Source: Paenibacillus sp. BIC5C1 (GTDB taxonomy: Bacteria > Bacillota > Bacilli > Paenibacillales > Paenibacillaceae). Taken from it: a DNA stretch of 64,000 nucleotides. Both the position numbers and the translations under genes were made by a program. The stretch is taken from the NCBI RefSeq assembly GCF_032399705.1, contig NZ_CP135922.1:4154001-4218000 (forward strand), read 5' to 3'. Under the pieces are notes generated by a model, which saw nothing but the letters and a program-made list of their open reading frames with translations, was not told where the DNA came from and ran no database searches. This document shows positions 10,058-17,741 of the stretch, piece by piece. Positions within the stretch are counted from its first letter, which is position 1; each line of letters starts with the position of its first letter.

Positions 10058-10087
10058 TCATTGGTATTTATATAGACATAAACTTAG

Positions 10088-10126
10088 GACGCTTTTGGGA
10101 AATCAACTCCCAAAAGCGTTTTTTTG
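10088..10126 (+). terminator. Rho-independent terminator of the sugar ABC operon
   Basis: ACGCTTTTGGGA and TCCCAAAAGCGT form a 12-bp stem with a short loop, followed by a run of seven T. Confidence 0.9.
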
Positions 10127-10341
10127 TTCATGCTATCCTGACGTTTATTTACAATATACACTTCTATGTTTATTTCTGAACAAATTCAATGAATCCAACA
10201 ATTGATTATACAATTCTCCCTTATATAATAATAGATAGATGTTCATTATTGTATGAATGTAAATTCAAATCACACATCAGTGTTACTACAGTAATGGATG
10301 ACATTCACTTTATCCCATTCATGTCGAAAGGAGATGCTGCG

Positions 10342-11073
10342 ATGGACAGACCCTATATGATTTGTCATATGCTTAGTTCGTTGGATGGCAAAATTATCGG
10401 CGATTTTCTGGAAGATGATCGGTCAGCCTACTTCATTCATGAGTATGAACGTATCCATGACCGCTACGAGTGTAATGCCTGGATGTGCGGACGAATCACG
10501 ATGCAAGAGCATTTTGCACATGAATATATTCCTCCATTCAATCAAGACAAGCTGTCCCCCATTCCTCGAACGGACTATATTGCGCAGCGAGACATTGAAA
10601 CTTATGCCATCGCTGTAGATCCACACGGCAAATTGGCTTGGAACCACAACTATATACCCGAAGAGAATGGCAACAGAACAACGGATCACATCATTGAAGT
10701 CCTGACTGAAGAAGTTCCCGATGCTTATCTCGCATATCTGCAAGAATTGGGCATCTCTTATATCTTTGGTGGAACGAAAGAGCTGAACGTTGTGACGGTT
10801 GTAAAAAAATTGAAAGCATTGTTCTCCATTGATCGAGTACTGCTTGAAGGCGGCGGTGTCTTAAATGGTTCTTTTCTGAATGAAGGTTTGATTGATGAGT
10901 TGAGTCTCGTATTCGTTCCTTTTGCAGAGGCAAGCTCTCCGGCTTTGACCATGTTTGAGAAGGGTTCGAGTTGCAAAGAAACCTCCCCCGTTCATTTTGA
11001 ATTGATAAGAGTTGAACAAATGGAACATAACGGATTGTGGATGACTTATCGAGTAGAAGGAAATTCTAAATAA
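10342..11073 (+). CDS. RibD C-terminal/dihydrofolate reductase-fold oxidoreductase
   Basis: A 243-residue protein with the fold of the reductase half of RibD. It begins RPYMICHMLSSLDGKI, the usual strand and nucleotide-binding start, and has LLEGGGVLNGSFLNEGLIDE near residue 175, the glycine motif that binds NADPH. There is no deaminase domain, so it is not full riboflavin RibD; stand-alone forms reduce varied substrates. The ATG at 10342 follows AAAGGAG; the frame is open further upstream without such a site. It leads a co-directional run with the three following small genes. Confidence 0.78.
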   Translation: MDRPYMICHMLSSLDGKIIGDFLEDDRSAYFIHEYERIHDRYECNAWMCGRITMQEHFAHEYIPPFNQDKLSPIPRTDYIAQRDIETYAIAVDPHGKLAWNHNYIPEENGNRTTDHIIEVLTEEVPDAYLAYLQELGISYIFGGTKELNVVTVVKKLKALFSIDRVLLEGGGVLNGSFLNEGLIDELSLVFVPFAEASSPALTMFEKGSSCKETSPVHFELIRVEQMEHNGLWMTYRVEGNSK

Positions 11074-11109
11074 TTCTTAAATGTACAAGGAATGGAGGAT
11101 CACTTAGCC

Positions 11110-11427
11110 ATGGAAAAAAAACAAACGGCTGGACGAGATATATTGGGTGAGTTCGCCCCCAAATTTGCAGAATTGAATGACGATATTCTGTTTGGCGAGG
11201 TATGGTCAAGAGTAGAAGAATTATCCAGTCATGATCGCAGTATGATAACAGTCTCTGCACTTATTGCCGGTGGGAATTTCGAACAATTAACCCCACACCT
11301 TCATAAAGCAAAGGAAAATGGAGTAACTCGTAATGAAGTGTCTGAAATCATTACTCACCTTTCCTTCTATGTGGGCTGGCCTAAGGCATGGTCTGCGTTC
11401 AATATTGCAAAAGATATTTATAAATAG
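11110..11427 (+). CDS. Carboxymuconolactone decarboxylase-like protein
   Basis: A 105-residue all-helical protein of the AhpD/carboxymuconolactone decarboxylase fold. It shows the family core HDRSMITVSALIAGG, followed by HLHKAKENGVTRNEVSEII and FYVGWPKAWSAF. The CxxC pair of AhpD peroxidase partners is missing, so it belongs to the redox-inactive branch. The start at 11110 follows GGAGG at 11094-11098. In many Bacillota and enterobacteria this small protein travels with a cupin, an SDR and a MerR-controlled dehydrogenase, as here. Its exact reaction is unknown. Confidence 0.8.
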   Translation: MEKKQTAGRDILGEFAPKFAELNDDILFGEVWSRVEELSSHDRSMITVSALIAGGNFEQLTPHLHKAKENGVTRNEVSEIITHLSFYVGWPKAWSAFNIAKDIYK

Positions 11428-11452
11428 AATAGAAAGAAAGCAGGGAATCATC

Positions 11453-11848
11453 ATGACAAACGAGCATTTGAGTAACAGCATCATCTTCCCACTGGGAAAC
11501 AAAGTAGAAGCCAATTTTATTGGAGATGCTTATCTGGAGATGGTCTTTACAGATGAAACTCCACTTAACACTAGCATTGGAAATGTTACTTTCGCGCCAG
11601 GAGCACGCAATAATTGGCATTCGCACGCTGTAGGTCAAGTTTTACTCGTTACAGGTGGTGAAGGCTGGTACCAGGAAGAAGGTAAACCCGCACAATTGCT
11701 TAAAACCGGTGATGTTATTAATATTGCTCCCAACGTTAAGCACTGGCATGGGGCAACAGCCGATAGTTGGTTTGTGCATCTGGCCATGACTCCTGGACAA
11801 ACCGAATGGTTAGAACCTGTGAATGATCAGTGTTACAACGCGCTCTAA
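11453..11848 (+). CDS. Cupin-domain protein
   Basis: A 131-residue single-domain cupin. The first metal motif is NNWHSHAVGQVLLVTGGEGW (about residues 50-69), the second IAPNVKHWHGATADSW near 90-105, giving several His ligands. The start at 11453 follows a purine-rich AAAGAAAGCAGGGA; longer readings begin inside the previous gene. It sits 25 bases after the carboxymuconolactone decarboxylase-like gene and before the SDR gene, so the three are probably co-transcribed. Cupins of this type are often annotated as quinol- or carboxymuconolactone-related, but no function can be assigned from sequence. Confidence 0.82.
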   Translation: MTNEHLSNSIIFPLGNKVEANFIGDAYLEMVFTDETPLNTSIGNVTFAPGARNNWHSHAVGQVLLVTGGEGWYQEEGKPAQLLKTGDVINIAPNVKHWHGATADSWFVHLAMTPGQTEWLEPVNDQCYNAL

Positions 11849-11890
11849 GGCGAAAGAATCTGTATCTATATGAAAGGAATGAAATCGAAT

Positions 11891-12637
11891 ATGTCTAATA
11901 TTGCGGGTAAAGTTGTAATTCTTACGGGAGCATCCAGTGGGATTGGAGAAGCTACCGCGAAAGTTCTTGCTTCGAAAGGAGCCAAGCTGGTATTGGCAGC
12001 TCGTCGGGAAGAACGTTTAGTACAATTGCAAAGAGAAATTCAGAACAATGGCGGTCACGCTATTATCAAACCAACAGATGTGACTTCGCATACTCAAATG
12101 GAAGATTTGGCTGAATATGCACTAAGCGAATTTGGGAAAATTGATGTTCTAATCAACAATGCAGGCATCATGCCTCAAGCCTTTCTTTTCAAGAAAAAAG
12201 TTGATGAATGGGACAATATGATCGATGTAAACATTAAGGGTGTCCTTTATGCTATTGCAGCAGTTCTTCCGTCCATGAGAGAACAGAAATCAGGTCATAT
12301 TTTGAACCTTTCCTCTGTTGCCGGACATAACATATATCCAGGTGGAACCGTATACTGTGGAACGAAGCATGCCGTTACAGCCATCTCCGAAGGTCTGCGC
12401 CAGGAAGAAGCTATGAGTGGAACCAATATCAGAGTCACCAATATTTCTCCAGGTGCTGTCAGCAGCGAGTTACTGGAAACGACAAGTGATCCTGAGTCCA
12501 AAGCAGGCCTAGATGAGTTCTACAAATCCGCTATTGATGCAGATCACATCGCACGTGCCATCGCATTTGCAATTGAGCAACCATCGGATGTAGCGATTAA
12601 CGAAATGATTATTCGTCCCACAGTTCAAGTGGGTTAA
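11891..12637 (+). CDS. Short-chain dehydrogenase/reductase
   Basis: A 248-residue classical SDR. The cofactor motif GASSGIGEA is near residues 14-22, NNAG near 91, the catalytic Ser in LNLSSVAGH and the catalytic YCGTK (YxxxK) near 153-157. ARREERL after the second strand suggests NADPH preference. The start at 11891 is preceded by AAAGGA; ATGs at 11870 and 11879 are in frame but lie on or before that site. It is the last gene of the redox group, and a terminator follows. Substrate unknown; aldehydes or ketones are likely from the neighbours. Confidence 0.85.
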   Translation: MSNIAGKVVILTGASSGIGEATAKVLASKGAKLVLAARREERLVQLQREIQNNGGHAIIKPTDVTSHTQMEDLAEYALSEFGKIDVLINNAGIMPQAFLFKKKVDEWDNMIDVNIKGVLYAIAAVLPSMREQKSGHILNLSSVAGHNIYPGGTVYCGTKHAVTAISEGLRQEEAMSGTNIRVTNISPGAVSSELLETTSDPESKAGLDEFYKSAIDADHIARAIAFAIEQPSDVAINEMIIRPTVQVG

Positions 12638-12687
12638 TGGTATGATTCTCGAAATTTTGATGAATTCGTCGTATCAGATTAATACAA

Positions 12688-12729
12688 CAGAAAATCCAAT
12701 CGCAATGTTATGAGCGATTGGATTTTCTG
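12688..12729. terminator. Bidirectional terminator
   Basis: CAGAAAATCCAATCGC pairs with GCGATTGGATTTTCTG across an eight-base loop. T-rich sequence follows on the plus side. It lies between the converging SDR and alcohol dehydrogenase genes. Confidence 0.85.
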
Positions 12730-12784
12730 TTTTTATAGTTGCAGTTCAAATGGTAAAGGCCCATACAATCTATTATAAAACAAC

Positions 12785-13825
12785 TTAAATTGTGCTAGTG
12801 TCAATTACGAATCTGTACTTCACATCTGAAGCTAATACACGTTGGTAGGCCTCGTCAATTTGGTCAGCTGAAATAACTTCGATCATAGGGACGATACTAT
12901 GTTCTGCACAGAAATCAAGCATTTCCTGAGTCTCACGAATGCCACCGATCATTGAACCTGCAAATGAACGACGGTGACCGATGAGGGACATCACGTTTAC
13001 TGCCAAAGGCTCCCCAGGAGCACCCACATTAACCAATGTGCCATCCAGAGTGAGCAGTGAGAAGTAAGCATTAATGTCGATATTCGCACTTACCGTGTTA
13101 ATAATCAGATCAAACGACCCGGCGAGTTTTGCGAACGTATCTGGTTCACTTGTGGCATAGTAATGATCTGCCCCGAATTGCAAACCATCCTCTTTTTTCT
13201 TCAATGATTGTGACAGAACAGTTACTTCTGCGCCCATGGCATGTGCAATTTTGACAGCCATATGACCCAGTCCACCCAGACCTACAACCGCTACTTTTTT
13301 ACCTGGTCCAGCTCCCCAATGATTTAGCGGCGAGTATGTTGTAATACCTGCACAAAGTAAAGGTGCAGCGACATCCAGCTCGATGTTGTCTGGAATCCGA
13401 ACGATGAACTCCTCGGTTACGACGATGTGAGTGGAGTATCCACCTAGTGTAGGCTCGCCGTATTTATCAACACCTGCGTAGGTGGGAACATTTCCTTTGA
13501 GACAGTACTGCTCTTCTCCTTGGCGGCAGTTCTCACATTCGCCACAGGAGTCAACCATACATCCAACCCCCACTCGGTCACCAACTTTGTACCTTGAAAC
13601 CTCGGCTCCTACATCGGTGACAATTCCTGCGATCTCATGTCCAGGTACGAGCGGGTAGTTTACGGGACCCCATTCACCGTGAGCAGTGTGGATATCAGAG
13701 TGGCATATGCCAGCATATTTAATTTCGATCAGGACATCGTGCAAGTCCAGATCGCGTCGTTTAATCTCGGCTGCCCGGAACGATTGGTCCGGACCATCAA
13801 CAGCTCGTGCTTTAGCAGTTATCAT
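12785..13825 (-). CDS. Zinc-dependent NAD(P) alcohol/aldehyde dehydrogenase
   Basis: A 346-residue medium-chain dehydrogenase of the YahK/cinnamyl alcohol dehydrogenase group. The catalytic zinc ligands are C41 in [10 protein letters not shown]63 in VPGHE and a later Cys. Four structural-zinc cysteines lie in [20 protein letters not shown]. The Rossmann glycines are [11 protein letters not shown]. Two adjacent ATGs exist; the one at 13825 is best spaced from GGAGG. It is divergent from a MerR regulator, and its promoter has the 19-bp spacer that MerR proteins activate. This matches AdhR-controlled aldehyde detoxification in B. subtilis, a role inferred here. Confidence 0.85.
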   Translation of the reverse strand: MITAKARAVDGPDQSFRAAEIKRRDLDLHDVLIEIKYAGICHSDIHTAHGEWGPVNYPLVPGHEIAGIVTDVGAEVSRYKVGDRVGVGCMVDSCGECENCRQGEEQYCLKGNVPTYAGVDKYGEPTLGGYSTHIVVTEEFIVRIPDNIELDVAAPLLCAGITTYSPLNHWGAGPGKKVAVVGLGGLGHMAVKIAHAMGAEVTVLSQSLKKKEDGLQFGADHYYATSEPDTFAKLAGSFDLIINTVSANIDINAYFSLLTLDGTLVNVGAPGEPLAVNVMSLIGHRRSFAGSMIGGIRETQEMLDFCAEHSIVPMIEVISADQIDEAYQRVLASDVKYRFVIDTSTI

Positions 13826-13872
13826 CATAAAACCTCCTAAGATTGTCATTCTTCCTTTTCTCTTGCAAAACG

Positions 13873-13903
13873 ATCTTAATCCCTCTAGTTAACTCTAGGT
13901 CAA
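13873..13903 (-). promoter_or_regulatory. MerR-type promoter of the dehydrogenase gene
   Basis: On the minus strand TTGACC (13898-13903) and TAAGAT (13873-13878) are 19 bases apart. The spacer contains the dyad CCTAGAGTTAACTAGAGG. An overlong spacer filled by a dyad is the hallmark of MerR-activated promoters. Confidence 0.75.
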
Positions 13904-13918
13904 CTCTCTTTAGAAACT

Positions 13919-13984
13919 TTGACATCTTGCAACCTGCGTGGTAGAATCCCAAAAGACAATCCTAGAGTTAGCTCGAAGTCTATA
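13919..13984 (+). promoter_or_regulatory. Promoter and operator of the MerR gene
   Basis: TTGACA (13919-13924), 17 bases, then TAGAAT (13942-13947) is a good housekeeping promoter. A second copy of the dyad, CCTAGAGTTAGCTCGAAG, lies just downstream at about 13961-13978. It could act as a roadblock, or sit in its own 19-spaced promoter (AGACAA, then TCTATA). Confidence 0.65.
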
Positions 13985-14007
13985 TGAGTAAGAAAAGAGG
14001 AAAATAA

Positions 14008-14421
14008 ATGACGTATTCAATTAGCGAGGTCGCTAAAGAATTGAATCTAACCGTATATACTTTGCGTTACTACGATAAGGAAGGACTCATGCCTTTTGTT
14101 GAACGTACCCCTGGCGGAGCACGAAATTTTAAAGAATCAGACATCGATTTTTTAAAGATCATTCAATGTCTGAAATCTACCGGGATGCCGATCAAGGATA
14201 TCAAAGATTTTATTGCATGGTGTTCCGAGGGGGACTCCACCTTGCAAGAGCGATATGACATGTTCACGGAACGCAAGGCGAGTGTAGAGGCGCAAATGGA
14301 AGAACTTAGAAAGACTATGGAAGTTATTGAACATAAACGTGCTTATTACAGGACTGCTCTCGATGCTGGAACGGAAGAGATTCATAAAAGCAATCGAATG
14401 GGGAATTTCATTGCTAACTAA
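14008..14421 (+). CDS. MerR-family regulator, AdhR-like
   Basis: A 137-residue regulator. The winged helix-turn-helix spans about 1-70 (SEVAKELNLTVYTLRYYDKEG), followed by a coiled-coil dimer helix from about 78 to 120. The C-terminus is short, without a large ligand domain. Effector sensing in this subclass (AdhR, NmlR) uses a conserved Cys, and a single Cys is present in each of IIQCLKS and AWCSEG. Divergent gene order and the paired operators suggest it activates the alcohol dehydrogenase and controls itself in response to reactive aldehydes. Confidence 0.82.
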   Translation: MTYSISEVAKELNLTVYTLRYYDKEGLMPFVERTPGGARNFKESDIDFLKIIQCLKSTGMPIKDIKDFIAWCSEGDSTLQERYDMFTERKASVEAQMEELRKTMEVIEHKRAYYRTALDAGTEEIHKSNRMGNFIAN

Positions 14422-14444
14422 GTATGTTATATTCAACTCACATC

Positions 14445-14480
14445 AAAGAGCCTAAACATCTATAGATGTTTAGGCTCTTT
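14445..14480. terminator. Bidirectional terminator
   Basis: AAAGAGCCTAAACATC and GATGTTTAGGCTCTTT form a perfect 16-bp stem with a TATA loop. T-run on the plus side; it separates the MerR gene from the converging gene at 14514. Confidence 0.9.
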
Positions 14481-14513
14481 TTGCTCAATCCCTTTATAAA
14501 TGACGTTTTCCTG

Positions 14514-14999
14514 TTAATAACCCATATCCTTTAATATTTTGGACAATGTACGCAAACGCTCGCCGATCATTTCATCGTCATCACTCAGAGCTTGGCTGAA
14601 CAGCTTAATATCTTCATTTATTCTCTCATTGTCCGTACAAATCTCCACGGACATTGCATCCCCTTGCAGTCCAACACGATCGATGACAGGCTGCTCCGGG
14701 TCATATAAATGCTCATATCTATAGGCCTCGCGAAAATGTTCCAAAGACCGACAGATCAGAATGGACAAATCCAACACGCGATGGAGAGGCAGTTCTTCGG
14801 ATTGTCTGGACCACTTTTCTCCGGTATATCTCCATACTTTGGCTGAAATATCAACCTTTCCTCTATCGTTCCACTGGGCCAATCCCAGGGAAAGACCTTT
14901 TGCGTCCGTGTTCCCGGCCATTCGGCCATCAACCTTTTCATAATTATCCGATACGACAACAGGTTTATGTTTTAACGTTGTAGGTATTTTCAATTTCAT
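14514..14999 (-). CDS. Uncharacterised protein, paralog A (possibly DUF6530)
   Basis: A 161-residue soluble protein without signal peptide or membrane segment. It is about three quarters identical by eye to the product of 18949-19428. Shared blocks are HKPVVV, YEKVDGR, DAKGLSLGL, ELPLHRVLDLSILICRSLE, EHLYDP and the C-terminal LRTLSKILKDMGY. From memory it may fall in the family called DUF6530, which has no known function. It has its own promoter with the same downstream operator as paralog B. The two genes bracket a block holding GIY-YIG-like, VWA, ATPase and MFS genes, which suggests a joint function. Confidence 0.75.
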   Translation of the reverse strand: MKLKIPTTLKHKPVVVSDNYEKVDGRMAGNTDAKGLSLGLAQWNDRGKVDISAKVWRYTGEKWSRQSEELPLHRVLDLSILICRSLEHFREAYRYEHLYDPEQPVIDRVGLQGDAMSVEICTDNERINEDIKLFSQALSDDDEMIGERLRTLSKILKDMGY

Positions 15000-15019
15000 T
15001 CCCTCATTCCGTTTACCTT

Positions 15020-15075
15020 TTTACTAATTTACTAAACGACGGTTTCATCTTATCTTGATTTTAACCGTTAGTCAA
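15020..15075 (-). promoter_or_regulatory. Promoter and operator of paralog A
   Basis: On the minus strand TTGACT (15070-15075), 17 bases, TAAGAT (15047-15052). About 12 bases past the -10, TTTACTAATTTACTAAA (plus strand, 15020-15036) repeats the operator found at paralog B. Confidence 0.7.
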
Positions 15076-15096
15076 ATCAGTCTCCTGTTACAAGAT

Positions 15097-15456
15097 CTAA
15101 TTCTTTGGAGGTCTATTATAGCCTTTTTCTCCATAGGGCTGTAACTTCTGAAGCCACGGCTTCAGGATTTGTTTTTGTTCCCAACGCACATCCGTCACCT
15201 TATCGATGTCCTTCTGTTCCAGTACCTCATAAGTGAATGCCTCTTCTCCGAATTCTTTCCATTCTTTTTGTAACTCGGCATTCGCAAATCTTCCTTGATC
15301 CAGTTGCATCTGTAGAGTAAACCATTTGTTTTTCAAGTTGGGATAGCTGTCGATATAGATTTTTCCGTTAACTTTGTTTTTAATTTGGGCTACACCCATA
15401 TACGTCTTGATCTGCTTATATTCCTCCAGCAGCTCCCTGCGCTTATTCATATCCAT
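15097..15456 (-). CDS. GIY-YIG nuclease-fold protein, degenerate
   Basis: A 119-residue small protein of a group annotated as GIY-YIG nuclease family in many Bacillus and Paenibacillus genomes. The N-terminal MGVAQIKNKVNGKIYI corresponds to the GIY and YIG strands. The next helix, YPNLKNKW, lacks the catalytic Arg of true nucleases, so cleavage is doubtful. A conserved tail, WLQKLQPYGEKGYNRPP, follows. It reads from an ATG at 15456 behind AAGGAGAGAGAG. It lies between the paralog A gene and the VWA gene on the same strand, with a 40-base gap to the latter. Confidence 0.7.
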   Translation of the reverse strand: MDMNKRRELLEEYKQIKTYMGVAQIKNKVNGKIYIDSYPNLKNKWFTLQMQLDQGRFANAELQKEWKEFGEEAFTYEVLEQKDIDKVTDVRWEQKQILKPWLQKLQPYGEKGYNRPPKN

Positions 15457-15496
15457 CTCTCTCTCTCCTTATCTTAGTTAATATACATTGGTAAAA

Positions 15497-16456
15497 TTAT
15501 AAATACCGAGCGATAATCCGAACTAATTTTGCAGGAAATTCACGTAAATTGGTAATATCCAAAAATCGTTCATGACCATAAATCTCGCTAATGACATCTT
15601 TGTCTTGACCAATTGCAGATGCAAGGAAAGTAACTCCTTTCCGTTCATATGCCTCTATGGTTTGCTGCATGTCTCTGATGGCATAGCTTCCAGTGTAATT
15701 TTCCATTGCTTTGGGCTGTCCATCACTGATACTAATTAGCAACTTGGTCTGCTGCGGTGCAAGCACTAATCGTTCTGCCATAATTCTAAGAGCCATTCCA
15801 TCACGATTGTTACTTCTGGCCTGAATTCCCATGAGTCTGAATCGATCGTTAATATTCGGTTGATCGAGATCAGTATAAGCAAAGATCGACATCTGCTCCA
15901 TTCTGGAAACATCCGCGGTATCACCGTAGATTAATACTGGAATATTGCTGATTTGACAAAATTCATATACCGCGATGACTGCACGCTTAGCTGCTTCTAA
16001 TCTCCCAAACGCTGACATCGATGCTGATTCATCCACTCTTAGACCTACTACAAGGGATGGCAATTCCGTCGGAGGGCTTTTTTTTGCAAAATGCCTGTAA
16101 TCCTTATATACGACGCTGTCTGCATGAAACTTGCTGCCATAGTACTTATTCTTCTCAAATTCAGATGAAGACTCATGTTCCAACAGCGGGAGTGTCTTTC
16201 TCGCAATCTCCTGTACTACGGGTATAAGCTTTCTGCTTAGATTGTAATATTCCTCTTGGAAGTCATAATCGTAAGCCGGGCGGTGAACGATGAGTTTTAC
16301 TTTTTCATGAATCGAATCCGCCACGCTCTCTCTTGTGACTTGATTAAGCTTTTTACGGAAATCGCGCTCTTTTTGTTTTTCTTCCTCTGACTTGGATTCG
16401 GGATTGGTCTGATGATACATTGGAGAAGCGTCTTCTCCCGTATCCTCCCTTCCCAT
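15497..16456 (-). CDS. VWA-domain protein, partner of the MoxR ATPase
   Basis: A 319-residue protein counted from the ATG at 16456. The charged N-terminal third leads into a von Willebrand A domain from about 130. The metal site is visible as VDESASMS (DxSxS) near 144-150 and ISDGQP near 247; the threonine position reads RSNNRDG. MoxR-VWA pairs work as ATP-driven chaperones that insert cofactors or remodel complexes. The start is doubtful: 16456 has no ribosome site, ATG 16420 has one buried in a hairpin, and 54 start-less codons precede 16456 in frame. Frameshifting from the ATPase gene is an alternative source. Confidence 0.8.
   Translation of the reverse strand: MGREDTGEDASPMYHQTNPESKSEEEKQKERDFRKKLNQVTRESVADSIHEKVKLIVHRPAYDYDFQEEYYNLSRKLIPVVQEIARKTLPLLEHESSSEFEKNKYYGSKFHADSVVYKDYRHFAKKSPPTELPSLVVGLRVDESASMSAFGRLEAAKRAVIAVYEFCQISNIPVLIYGDTADVSRMEQMSIFAYTDLDQPNINDRFRLMGIQARSNNRDGMALRIMAERLVLAPQQTKLLISISDGQPKAMENYTGSYAIRDMQQTIEAYERKGVTFLASAIGQDKDVISEIYGHERFLDITNLREFPAKLVRIIARYL
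16422..16438 (-). other. Hairpin over a possible ribosome site in the VWA gene
   Basis: On the minus strand GGAGAAG-ACG-CTTCTCC is a perfect seven-base stem with a three-base loop, directly before the in-frame ATG at 16420. If that ATG is used, the hairpin would mask its ribosome site. Confidence 0.4.
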
Positions 16457-16590
16457 ATCCGCAGAGTTAACGGATACACAAGCAGCAGACTCTTCACTAT
16501 CCGCAGATTTCTTTAGTGTGATCCCCTCTTCATCTTCAATACTCTCATGCTCAACGGCAATGTCATCACTGTCTCCCCATATCTTGATCT

Positions 16591-17721
16591 CTATGGCAGA
16601 GTCATCGTTGGATTCCCGTTTTTTTTTACTTCATTCGTGATGCTCTCTACATGGGTAATCAGATCATGCTTGTGGAGTGCTTCTTCCAGGATTTTAATTT
16701 CCTCTGAATCGGTCGTTATTTTGTAGATAACCTTGTGATAAAGAGATTCTTTAGCCGAGGCTCCTCCCGCAACTGCATCAGTCCAATAGAAAAAAGAACG
16801 CATTCCAGCCACACCTTTGATGGCATTGGCTCGGGCTGTAGTGTCCAAAATCATAATCGTATCCGCTAACACACTTAATACCTGCTCATCCTCATAACCA
16901 GTTTTGACTTTGGCACGTTCCATCATGATTTCTTTGCTCGGAAGATCCATCTTCTCCGAGTGTTGAACCCTGTCCCGAAGCGCTTCATTTAAATGCCTCG
17001 ACCCTACATAACTGCGATTGGTTGTAATGACCGCAATGAAGTCCGGATGTCTGTGTATGATTTCAGTAGGTAGATTAATACTACCGTCCAGTTCCAAAGC
17101 AGAATTTAACGCCATCAACACTGCTGCATCCCGAATGACATTCGGCTCCTGTATTTCCAGAAGATAACCCTTTTGATAGGCTCTAACGATCTCCGAGGGA
17201 TAAAATCTGTACTCAACGGCTTCTCCGTCCGTCTGATCTACAACCAGCTTCAGCAATTGTTTCATCTTGTTCGCTGCTTGTTCTTTTGAAATATCCAATG
17301 CACTCATTATTATTTGCGTTGTGCTTTGAAAATGATCGCTTTCATACAATGCTTTCAAAGCGGTTTGCTCCGAGGGTTCCAATGTCTCTAATCGTTCAGG
17401 AGAAATCACCGGCAAAATAGCACCAATAATATCCGATTTGTCCATATCTGCAAAACAGGTCACTTTCGTATAAGGCAATCCGAAATTAGCGGATAATGCT
17501 TTTGCCAATTGTGTTTTGCCAGAACCGGCATCTCCTTCTAGGAGAATATTGGAAATCTTCATTTCCCCACGATGCCAGTTTCGTTTTACTTCTTTAGTAA
17601 TACGTCGTTCTTCTTCGCTCGACATATGAGACAATGGCTTCTTCCACACCAGCTTTTCTTCTGCATCTGTTAATGCTCTCTGAGGTGATAAGAAATATTC
17701 TTCATGTTGATGTTCCTGCAT
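16591..17721 (-). CDS. MoxR-type AAA+ ATPase
   Basis: A 376-residue AAA+ ATPase. Walker A is GDAGSGKTQL at about 63-72. The Walker B region reads GYLLEIQEPN instead of the common LLDE, a variant I recall in VWA-linked ATPases. Sensor 1 is AVITTNRSYVG, and the arginine finger region ALRDRVQ follows. The ATG at 17721 follows GGGAGGAG; another at 17745 overlaps the upstream MFS stop (ATGA). The VWA gene lies directly downstream in the -1 frame, and the ATPase gene ends 28 bases after an A AAA AAC site, so a fused product of about 741 residues is possible. Confidence 0.85.
   Translation of the reverse strand: MQEHQHEEYFLSPQRALTDAEEKLVWKKPLSHMSSEEERRITKEVKRNWHRGEMKISNILLEGDAGSGKTQLAKALSANFGLPYTKVTCFADMDKSDIIGAILPVISPERLETLEPSEQTALKALYESDHFQSTTQIIMSALDISKEQAANKMKQLLKLVVDQTDGEAVEYRFYPSEIVRAYQKGYLLEIQEPNVIRDAAVLMALNSALELDGSINLPTEIIHRHPDFIAVITTNRSYVGSRHLNEALRDRVQHSEKMDLPSKEIMMERAKVKTGYEDEQVLSVLADTIMILDTTARANAIKGVAGMRSFFYWTDAVAGGASAKESLYHKVIYKITTDSEEIKILEEALHKHDLITHVESITNEVKKNGNPTMTLP
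16618..16627 (-). promoter_or_regulatory. Candidate -1 frameshift site in an A9 run
   Basis: On the minus strand the ATPase frame reads GTA AAA AAA AAC GGG. This contains A AAA AAC, a canonical -1 slippery heptamer, at 16618-16624, inside nine consecutive A. The -1 frame is open from here through the VWA gene. Confidence 0.45.
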
Positions 17722-17741
17722 TGTTTTCTCCTCCCTGTCCG

